Shown: positions 53,401-64,000 of the stretch, piece by piece | Layout: every line of letters starts with the position of its first letter | Numbering within the stretch: position 1 is the first letter of the stretch | Origin: Neurospora tetraspora | Lineage: Eukaryota; Ascomycota; Sordariomycetes; Sordariales; Sordariaceae | NCBI RefSeq assembly: GCF_033439725.1 | Contig: NW_026944392.1 | Coordinates: 1 to 64,000 of the forward strand | Direction: 5' to 3' | Length of the DNA: 64,000 bases | Notes under the pieces: generated by a model | What the model was told of the DNA's origin: nothing | The model's database searches: none | The model's input: the letters and a program-made list of their open reading frames with translations, nothing else | Position numbers and translations under genes: made by a program

Positions 53401-56400
53401 CTATATATATATATTATAAACTTTTGAAGGAATATAATTAAATAAAGAATAGAAAATAAATCGCTAATAATCTTCAATTTTTAAGTGGCTATATAGAAAT
53501 ATAGAATTTTATTTATATAAGTCCGTACTAGGTACTTTATAAAGGAATTTAAATCAATTTAGGATATTATGATTAATTACCTCTGATATACATTAACTAA
53601 TTTTAATTACACTCCCAGGAAAATTATATTCAAATACAATAAAAAATCGCCTATTCTTTAATACAATTACAAAGTATAAACTATTTATTAAACAAATTAT
53701 ATAATACTTTAAAACTTTATTATATATTATTTTCTTATAATAATTCGCGTACGTACCGACGTCCGCCCTTATATAAATTTTATTTTCTAAATATATACAA
53801 ATAAATTCTCTCGTAATAATATTTTAAAAGGTTTAAAGGAGTAATTTAGTATTATAATAAATACTTTAATATTAGGCCGCTTGCTTAAAATTTTAGAAAT
53901 TATAGTTTTATAGGGATTAAAAACTCTTCCTACCGATAAATTTTACAAATAGATTAAAATAATATATTTTAAACTACTAATTACTAATAATGAACTATTA
54001 ATTTTACTTTGAAACCGTAGTTTTATAATTGTTTTACATAATTTATAAACATTACAAAGACAATTAAATATCTTTCTAAAATATACGCCTAAAATTATTT
54101 GTGAGAAATTCAATAAAATACGTGCTATTTTTAATAAAATAAAAGATTCGGAGGAAACTTATTTTATTCGGAAATTAAATAAATAGGAATAATAATATTA
54201 TTTCGCGAAATTTTTCGACCTTTATTTATTTCGAGAATTATTTTTTTCCTATTTTAAAAATTATTTCCCGTACGTAGTATAAGAGAAATTAAACCTTCTA
54301 TAATATTATAGGGGCGGGTAAATTATATTTAATCTAAATTATATATAATATATTAATATATATTTAGAATTATACGAATTTAATATTAAAGTATACGCGG
54401 ATATTAATACATATTTATATTACGTCCTATAGTTCTATATCAGTATCTCTATAACGATAGCGAGGTCTATTTTTTATTAATAGGTAAAATTTATTAAAAA
54501 GTATAGGTTTATACCAATCTAACTACAATTTAATTGCGGGAATAAAATTAATATAGTAGTAAATAAATTTTATTATATTATAATCGGGAGTAAAATTTAG
54601 CGGATTTTAAAATTCCAGCGGATAATCCTAAATTTAATCATCGTTTTTAAACCAGGTACTAATAAAAAAAACCTTCCCACCCAATATAATATAATAGAAA
54701 AAAATTAAATATTATTAATATACAATCCGGAACGACTGTTCAATATATAAAACGTTTTCTTCCAAGGAAAAAGTACTAATAATTAGCGTATCGAAAATTA
54801 ATAAAAGTAATTACGCGATAGCAGAACGATTTTCTAAACAATAAATATCCCCCGATTATATATAATCGGATTTAATTTAATATTAGTAAAATTCTTTTAA
54901 AAAGTTTAAATTTATAAACGTATAGTCGTTTACTAGGGTTGAAGATCATATAATATTATTATATATTTTTATACTCTGGATTCAAACCGAGTTTTCGGAC
55001 TTTATAAAATATTAAAATTAATATATTATCCAACCTCAACGCAATCGCCGTTACATTATATCCGGAAAACTAATAATTTTATATTATAAATATAATAAGC
55101 TTAAAGCTTTTAATTTCCAATATATAATAGATTGGGGCCGGTATATATATTTGAAAAATATTATTTAATAAAATAATTATAAATTCGACTAATATTTTCT
55201 TTAAGAAATAATAAAATTATATACTTTAATTATAGAAAGTTTCGTCCTATACGTTCGAAACATTTAAAACTAATTATTCTAATAATAATACAATTATTTT
55301 CGGAATTAATTAAAGGAATATAAGTTAATACGGAAGATTCCGGCCGTATATTTTATAGAATTACTAATAGGTAACTTCGATGAGGTAAAGGAATTAATTA
55401 AATAAGGTAGAGGAGACGTAAATAAAATAATAGAAGTATTGGAGGGTGGAATTAATAGAATCCAAGGTAGTAATAAATATTAGCGCGATTAGTACTGAAA
55501 TTGAAAATAATTAAACACCTTTAGAATTAATTAACTATTAGTATTATAAAATATATTATTGATATATAAGTAAATTAAAATAATAGTATAATTTAATTAA
55601 TTGTAAAAGGTATTTATATATTTATATTATTTAAATATAAATAATATTCTGATAATATAAAAGTAAAAAGTCCGCGTTTATATATATTAGTATTCCCGTT
55701 ATGAATAAAATATATTAATGAAGTTTCGTAAAGATTACAGATTTATATTTACGAAGATAGGAATATATAAATTAAAAAAGAAATAAGAAATTTACTGAAA
55801 AGAAAAAAGAAATTCATAAATATAAGTCGAATTTGAAAATTCAATAATATATTTCTTTTATATATACTATTCAATTATTAAACTCTTAAGTTTTATATCC
55901 CATTTAAATATATATAAGATCTTTATTTAATTACTTTAATTTATTAAATTATATGATAAAAGTCTGAATTTTACAATATAAATAAATAGAAAGAATAATA
56001 TTCTTTACAATTTTAAGACTTTACTTACATTTTAATATATTTAATACGGATATATGAAATAGCGAAGAATATAGAATTTAAATAAATATAGAATATTAAT
56101 TCTATTATTAATATAAAGATTGTCCGCGAATAAAAAGAGAAAGTTAATATTTTAAAGGTCCACTATTTATAATTATGAATTAAAAGCGCCGAGGGTATTT
56201 CGGCCGGGGTAAGCGCTGAATTGAAATTATTAGAACCGATTAGCTGCGAACTTCTCCGGCCCTTTATAAAATATATAAAGATTTCTTCAATAGTAATTAA
56301 ATTAATAAAATCTTCTTTATTTATAATAACATAATCCAATATAATAATATCGATATTTACCGACCCCTACCTATTATCTTCTATATTACTTTCCTTTTAG

Positions 56401-57607
56401 AGCCTAATTTACTATTAGGAAAAAGGGGGAGCATCTTCGTATTTTACTTCTTCTTTTAAATTAAATTTTTTCTTTATATTTATACTTCGGTTAATACTAC
56501 CCCTCTATTTAACTTAATATTTTTATTTAATTTTTAACATTTATATTATATTAAATTCTAGTTTCGTTCTTAATTCCCCTTTAATACCCAGCTCCACTCT
56601 TATCTTCAATTCCCTTTTAATACCCAATTCCCTTTTAACGGCCGGCTCCCTCTTAATACCCGGCTTCTTTTTAATACCCGGCTCCTATTTAATATCCTTC
56701 TTTAAAACTAATATCCGTTTAAAAATAAGAAAAGAACCGGAATTCCCATTACGTAAGGAAGTAGCCCACTTTCGCATACGTTTCGGCGTTATTATTTTAT
56801 AAATAACGTCAGCGTCGGCGGAATTATCGCTATACCCTATAATAATAATTTAAATAAGGGTAATTACTATGGGCTAATCTTTCTTCACTTTACTTATAAT
56901 CTCTACCTCTTTTCTAAATTTATTAAAATTAATTAATTTCAATAATTCTATATAGAAATTAATAAATTATATTTTATTACTATTTAAAAAAGGGTCGGTA
57001 CTAACGAATTTAAACTTATTAATATTAATATCTTCAGGACCTTCTTATTAAATATATACTATTCGCCAATTTAATAAATGAAATAAGAATAATTATTAAA
57101 TAATCCCTTATTTAAAACATAAAATTTAGTATAAGTATAAATGAAACGCTATAAGGGCTTATCGTCTACGGTAAGCCCCTTCTTACCCTTTTAATATTGA
57201 ATATACTTTAAGTACTAATTGAAAATAATTAATTAAATATTTTAAAGCGAAATCTTTTCGATGAGGGAAATGGTTTATTAATAATAAACTACGTTAACTT
57301 CTATAATTTTATTAAGAAGAATATCTTTTATAACCGTTGGGACGGAAATAATAGGGATAATAAACGCTTATTTTCTAATACAATTGGCATAAGGGACGAT
57401 CGTAGTATTAATTTAAATAAATAGAAGTAGACGGGTAGGGGTACTTATTAGGGAGTTTAAACTTATAACGAAAGTAATTTCTAATATAGTAAAAAGTATT
57501 ACTTTAACAACGAGCGGTTAATTACAATTAATATATACTAATTATATTAAATAGTTAATTAAAATATCCGAATAGCGAACGCTAATTTCGAAATAGCATA
57601 CGGAAGA

Positions 57608-60600
57608 TATAACGGGGACAATACAGTTAATATAGGTGCTAGTCGTATACTTTAATTGGGGTTATATAAGTATAGCTACAGCGCCTTATAATAACTCTAA
57701 TCAATAATTAGAATATTATAACCCGGGCCTTAGCCCTGTAATATTACCCCCCTCCTCCCTCCTCCTACCTCTCTACGCGTTTGCTCCTTTTATTTCGATT
57801 AACGTAGGTAGCAAGTGGCAGCGTACGTATATATATACCTTTAGAATTATATATAAAAACCCTTCTCCTGACTTCTCTTTCCTCTTTTTCTCTTTTCCTC
57901 TTTTTTCTCTAACCGTCGCTCAAACTACTAAAGTAAATATTATTATCCCCTATCCAATTATTCGCCTACCCTTCTTAACTAAAGTAAATACTTCGCTTAA
58001 TTTCGTCCGAATTATCTCTATCCCCATCCCTATTTCAACTATTTAAGAGCGAGGGCCTATTTTCGCCGTTTTCACGCGGTTCCTAATCCCCCTTCTAAAA
58101 GGCCGCCGCCCGTCGTAAGCGTACTAAAAACCCTATCGCTACCTCTAAAAAGCTTAAATTTATTAAATTTAAATACTTATTAATAAATCCTCTTTATTAC
58201 TCCTATTTTAAGAAATTATTATTAATTTTATTTATTTTTTAAACGGACTATAAATTCTCTATAGTCCCGTATATTTTATACTTAAACGTCCTATACGAAT
58301 ATTATATTAAGCTTAAAGATCGGGCGTATATAATCTATTATAATAATAGTATGCGGTACGACCGAACCTTGTTTTTAACCTAGAAGTTGGGTGCGATTTA
58401 GGAGGCGACGACTTCCGGTAAGGAAAAAATAAAAGCTTTCGAATACGTTCGTAGAATTATAATAATTTAATACTATACTGCCGAATTATATAAAACTAGT
58501 ACTATTTCTTTATAAATTTCTTTTATTTTATTTACTTTAATAAAATAAATTTCGGTTAACTGAAATATTTTAATAAAAATATAATTATTTCTTTTCGGCC
58601 TTTAGTAACGCTACTACCATTCCCTTAATTTCCGCCGTTCTTACTATTCCGGCCGCTCCCCTAACCTCCGCTCTCCCCTCTAGGGAATTTACTATAGTAA
58701 AACTAGTAGCCCGCTTCGAATTGTTTAAAAAGTAATTAAAAGCTATAGAAATTAAAAATAATTAGAAGTATAAAATATTGAAGAAGAATTAGAGAAACTT
58801 GGAATTAATATTTATTACCCTCCCTTTTTTTTATTTTATTAGCGTCTCTATTACTTTGTATATTCCATACTAAAATATTCGATTAATTCATTATTAATAT
58901 TAGCTAAGCTATATTTTGCTTCGAAACGGTCTAAGGCTACCGTATTAGCGAATTCCTTTAGCAGCTCCTAAAATTATTATATTTAATTGATTTAATTAAC
59001 TAAGATTATTCTACGACTTTTCCCAATTATAAAATAGAGGATTTTATTTACGCAATATTCTTTCTTTCTATTTATTATAATAGTTAATAATTAAGAATCG
59101 GTAGTAATCTAGTTTAATAAAGGGTCTTTATAAGCTCTCCTAAGTAAGTTTATATAAATTTTATTAAAGGCTCTTATTAAAAAATCGGAGAATTTTATTA
59201 CGAAAGGGTTAAGAATTTTAAATACTATATATTTTATATAAACCCAATCGAACTTCTTTTTAGGGCGTGCTATAATAAAGTTCTTAAAATTCAACTAAAT
59301 TTTATTCCCTATTTTAAAAACTTTAATTAATTACTTTTTATAGTTAGTAAAACGCTCTTACTTTTATAAAGAGATTATTATAATTATTTAATATAAATTT
59401 ATAATTTGCTATAGTATTGTAACGAAATTCTTAATTTTTACCTACGGGTTTTTAAGATCTATTTCTACTAGAGGAATTAGTAGGACTATTAAGGATTATA
59501 AATAATAGCCGTAAATAATAAAGAATAGAAATATATTAATAGAGGTACTAATTCGGCTATTAATCGCTAATTATATTATTAAATACTAATAATCCTAATT
59601 ATTTTTGGCGTAATTAAGGAAAATTCATAAAAAGGCCTATACTTTTTAATTTATTCTCTCGGGGCTACTATTGGCTTAAGGGTAAAAAACGGTACTTAAA
59701 AGCTGATCGATACCTAATAAATCGTAGAAATGCTTCTAAAATCGGCTAGTTTAATTAATACCCCTATCGTTAATAATGGACTACGGCTACCTATAATATT
59801 ATATGAAATACTTAAAGAAAGTTTCCATTATTATTTTTACTTTTATAATAAGTATTACTTCTAAAATTATTAATTTACTAAGCCTATTTTTAATAATAAG
59901 GAGGTTGATGTAATTTCCTATATAGGGGAGATTAATAATAAAATTTATTTAAATATCTTTAAAGAATTAATTTAGGATGGAAAAAGGTTTTAATAGCCCT
60001 CTTTTCTAATTTCTCCAATATTTTACTTTTATTATAAATATTATAATTAGCTAAGAACCGATGGATATAAATATTCATTAACGGCCAATAAAAATCTTTA
60101 TTTATAATATAAATAATACTTTCTCTTCTGGGGTGCCTAAGAGCCTTCGAATTATATATTTCTTAAATAATATAGGTAGGGAGAACGTTCCTTTTAAGGT
60201 TTTTTAGAGATATATATAGGGCTATAACTACGGTAATACCGGAAATTTCTAAAGTTTAAATATAACCTCTATAGTATAATTTGCCGAACCCATCGATAAT
60301 ATATTTACCGAATTAAACTTTTAAACCCTACGCAAAAGTTAAGAGGGTTTTATTTTTATTAATAATAATTTAGCAGACCGTTTAATAGATTTCGTTTTCT
60401 TAGGAAACCTTTTCGAAAAGCTATTATAAATCCGGATTCTTAAATACCTTTATACCCTCCCCTACCGTGATAGAGAAGGCGATTATACGAATATAATTTT
60501 TAAGAACGGACTAGGGAATTAACTACATCTCCCTAATTTTTACGTCCTCTTTGTTAAAGTAGTCTTCATCCGAACGGGATAGAATATTAAAAATTATAGT

Positions 60601-63600
60601 AAATTTCCCCGGACGGTAAAAGATCTCAAAATTAAACTATAAGAGAAATTCGGCCTATTACACCTATTATTTAAAAAGTTTCTACTTCTCTATAGAATAT
60701 TTAAAATTATAATAATTAATAATAATAATAAATTTTTTATAACCTTTAATCCGTGGATTAATTTTCTATATATTTAATAATTGTAAGTATCTCTTTATTA
60801 TAAATAGAATAATTACGTTCGGCCGGGGTAAACTTTTAAAAATAATAAATAACCGCTGTTTTTTACCTATCCTTTTTTTAAATAAGGATATCACCGAAGC
60901 TATACCTACTATAATTTACTTTTAAGAAAATAAATAAATTGGGATCCTACTAAGTAAAAATCGGAGCCTTAATAAATAATTCCTTTAATTTTTCAAAAAC
61001 TACATTATATTACTCGGTCTATTTAAAGGGGACCCCCTTATTTATAAGGATTATTAACGGCTCTACAACCAAGGAGAAAGTTTTAAAGAATATCCAGTAA
61101 TAATTAGTAAATTTAAAGAAGTTTCGTACCCCTTTTTAAAACGTAGGTGCCTCCTATTCGATAATCGTTTTAATCTTCTCCGGGTTTACCTAAATATTAA
61201 TTCCTATAATAATAATAAAACCTAAATATTCAACACTCTTTACTACAAGTTTACATTTTTTTAAATTTAAATAAAACTTAACAATGGCTATATATTTAAT
61301 AACTTTATATACTTTAGCTAAATAATTTACTTTAGAATTTAATAAGAAAATTAGTAAATTATTTATGTATATTAAAATAAAATTATTAAAGGAATTTTCC
61401 AAAATATTATCAATAGACTATTAAAACGTTGCCGGTATTCTTAATAGTCCAAAAGGTATAATTAACTATTTAAATAACTTATATCGAATTCGAAATACTA
61501 TTTTCCTTTCCTTTCTTTTGGCTATACGGATTTTATAGAACGCTTATACAATTTCTATTTTAATAAACCATTTCGCTTTAATAATAATTCTAAATATTTT
61601 TTTACTTAAGGGGAATAAGTACCGATCAATTTTAATAATAGTATTAAAAACTATATAATTATAGTAAAACCGAAGACTTCCTCCTAACTTCATAATAAAG
61701 AGAATTAACGTAGCAATAATTGAATTATTAATACGGATAAAACCCTTATTAAAAAGATTTCTAAACGTTTTGTTTAATACTAAGAATTCTTTTTATAATA
61801 TATTATAAAAATAACTATAAGGGAGAGGCAGCTCCTTAGCATTTTCGTTTTTTTTAAATTTAATTTTATAGTTAATGTTTAAACGGTTAGGATTAACTTT
61901 ATTAGCCTCCTTTTATTTCTAAACGAGTAAGTAATTATATGTTTTTATAATGATTATCGTTTATAACTCTTTATTTATTATATCGACCTTAGGTTTAAAA
62001 GCCTTCTTAATATTTTATAAATTTATTACGAATATTATTAATACTGTAATTTACCGGCTATTTTTCTTTTTAATCCTATTTACTATAGTTAGGAACGTAG
62101 TTATTAAATAATATATTATTTCCTTAAATTCTTTAGCCTTTAAGGAGAAACTCTTCGAAGAATATCCTAAGTATAGGATTTAGTAATTAGCTACCCCGTA
62201 TTAAAGTCTATACTTATAAAGGATAGAATTGGCCTTTATCGTAATCAACTATAATTTCTCTAGAATAATAAGGAATTTTAATTTAGGGATTATATAAATA
62301 TAAACGATAGATTTATATTTATAAATATTTACTTTAAAATAAATAATTCTCTTAGTTTTGATTCCTTCTATTTTTAATAAGGCTCCGCGTACCTATTTTT
62401 TAAATATAGGTACAACGGGAATTTTTAACCTTTTATTAATATTTTTATTAATTATAGTATAATATTAGCAATTTTCATCGACGAAGGTATAAAAACAATT
62501 TTTATTATTAATAGCAATAAGTATTTTAATAATATTTATTTTTATAAATTCCAGGAAACTCTCAACTCCCGCTTTCTTACTTAATACTTTAGAATACTCC
62601 TTTATTTGATTTTATAAGGGAACTACTCTTTTTCTAACTCTTTGGAAGAAGAGTAGTTATTACTATTTTCCAATATAGGTTCTACCTTAAGTTTAATTTT
62701 AGTAGATTTAATACTAATAAGGAGACGTTATACCGGTTAATATATATAATTGCCGACTATATACCTACGAATTCCGTAACGAAAATAGAAATTGAAAATA
62801 CGGCGTTTATTTCTTTCATCTCAAGAAACCTATTTAATATATTTAGCGTCCTTATTATTAAGATTACCCTTTATCTTAATATAGTTTATTATATTATTAC
62901 TATTTATATTTTTAGAATATTTAAAAGTAAGGGCAAGGTTACGCTAAAAAAGGGAATTCTAATAACGATTATTATATTTTTAATTACTACCCCTAATATT
63001 ACAGAACGCCTTACTAGCTTTAAACTTTTACATAATATCCTTCAATTATTTAATATAGAGGTTATTGGTTTCGGGTATACGGATTAAAATTAATTAATTA
63101 TAGAAAGCGTTAAATATAGAAATTTTTAATTAAGTTAGTTTAGAATTATTTTCCTAAATAAAGCTTCTAACTTTTATAAAGTTCTCTTCAAACGTAAGGA
63201 AATAACCTAATAAGAACTAGTTCTTTCTCTATTATATAATACGTAGGCGGGTTAGGGCCAGTCTTTTCTCGTTCTTATTGCCGAAGATTAATTTAAAGTA
63301 ATTAAAAAAATCTTTAGGTTTATAAATATTATTAATACTATTATAACGTTAAAAGACTTCTATTTTGATTATTTTATCAGTTAAGAAGGCGTTAAATAGT
63401 ATTAACCAACCTAATTTATTATTAGTAGTAATTCCCGTCAACTTTTCTTCTTTATATATAAAGCGTAATTAAGTAATATAGAAATTAAATATAGAGGGGG
63501 TTCCGTCCTACTTCAGTTAATAGATATTTTTATATTTAAAATTATAATAGGGAGTGGCTTCTTATATAGTACCGATTATAGTATTCGGGGTAGTAGTAAT

Positions 63601-64000
63601 TATTGTAATAATTATATTAATATTAAGGGGGTTCTATTAATTTTAAATAGTAAATTATATATTAAATACTAATTTTACTATTTGGGCGAATATGTTATTA
63701 GTAAATAGTATTTTAATAAAATCTTCCTTTTTTCGTATAAGGCGTACGGCTTCTCTCTTCGTAGTTTCTCCTTATTCTATGGCTACGGCGGCTACAACGG
63801 TAGAAAATTCTATAGGAATTCTAATTACGGCTATTTAAGTAAGTAAGCTCTACTACTATTATTATAGCAGCTACTTATCCTATTCTATTAAGTCTATTAT
63901 AATAGAACCTAATATAATAGGGATAGTACGGTTAATATAGGTATTAGTTGTATAGTTTAATTGAGGTTCTATAAAGAAGGAAAGTTCTTTTAAGAGGCGG
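57608..64000 (-). mobile_element. Ty3/gypsy LTR retrotransposon fossil, RIP-mutated, runs off the window
   Basis: A segment of about 60 bp at 57608 (TATAACGGGGACAATAC, then GTTAATATAGGT) recurs in the same direction at 63913 with mostly C/T and G/A differences. This fits two LTR starts 6.3 kb apart, a normal size for a gypsy element. Between them a reverse-transcriptase remnant lies on the minus strand. The element is broken in very many places by RIP. It must be old relative to the gypsy copy at the left edge of the window, which shows no RIP. Confidence 0.6.
61190..61402 (-). pseudogene. Reverse transcriptase remnant of the gypsy fossil
   Basis: A 70-codon open stretch in which the gypsy RT palm pattern can still be followed: the region equivalent to the catalytic strand, then LNLKKCK, then VEYLGFII. 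These are the same landmarks seen in the intact copy at the left edge (VNPKKSEF, VDFLGYRI). It is a fossil with heavy RIP change throughout, so no activity is possible. Confidence 0.8.

Larger units (their letters stand above)
50401..64000. repeat. RIP-mutated AT-rich repeat block
   Basis: 13.6 kb made almost only of A and T in TpA-rich strings, with CpA and TpG nearly absent, the known product of repeated C-to-T change by RIP on both strands. No working gene can be read over its whole length. Fragments of Ty3/gypsy character are visible (see the fossil from 57608). Around 54640 a plus-strand KPGTNKKN-like string may be an RNase H end of another gypsy copy. G/C-richer islets near 57770 and 58080 may be less mutated boundaries. 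In Neurospora such DNA is typically methylated heterochromatin. The block runs off the right edge. Confidence 0.92.

Noticed and set aside
59109-59294. 61-codon minus-strand frame in the AT-rich block as a possible integrase piece
   Set aside because: Its position after the RT remnant fits, but the residues could not be matched to integrase landmarks with confidence.
1-64000. CRISPR arrays, dispersed 5S rRNA genes and further tRNAs
   Set aside because: No spaced direct repeats of CRISPR type (and none expected in a fungus), no match to the Neurospora 5S sequence as I remember it, and no second cloverleaf could be folded.

Overview
The window comes from a filamentous ascomycete of the Neurospora/Sordaria group. 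The evidence is short GT-AG introns with CTAAC/CTGAC-type branch points, a sterol C-14 reductase of 490 residues that I recognise as erg-3, a cellulolytic gene set, and two blocks that have become extremely AT-rich with almost no CpA/TpG, the mark of repeat-induced point mutation (RIP). From memory, a GH3 beta-glucosidase, a CBM1-bearing AA9 LPMO and erg-3 occur in this order on N. crassa linkage group III; I could not check this.

Layout. 1-3646: 3' part of a Ty3/gypsy LTR element that looks unmutated, with a spliced-looking antisense gene carrying a Zn2Cys6-type cysteine pattern. Its LTR ends in the last codons of a small cysteine-rich host gene. 4603-4674: tRNA-Trp. 6982-14947: secreted GH3 beta-glucosidase, a secreted PAN-like protein, and an MDR-type reductase with in-frame repeats. 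16122-19394: a pathogen-related-protein gene split by a 2.4 kb RIP-mutated element with 23 bp inverted ends and an 8 bp target duplication. 19793-24470: four more members of the small cysteine-rich family, interleaved with two MITE-like elements (one hAT-type, one TA-flanked Fot1/mariner-type). 25106-37131: AA9 LPMO, ATG27-like receptor, erg-3, a conserved small basic protein and a 1134-residue protein with a riboflavin-kinase-like end. 37655-50146: nine related F-box-like genes, four whole and five broken, with a small secreted protein gene among them. 50401-64000: RIP-mutated repeats running off the window, including a Ty3/gypsy fossil.

How the genes fit together. The beta-glucosidase and LPMO serve plant cell-wall breakdown outside the cell. 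erg-3 and atg27 are housekeeping genes for membranes and autophagy. The rest is accessory: two lineage-type multigene families, both showing birth and decay of members, sit among transposons and next to heterochromatin-like DNA. The five small cysteine-rich proteins and the F-box-like array are the best candidates for something undescribed.
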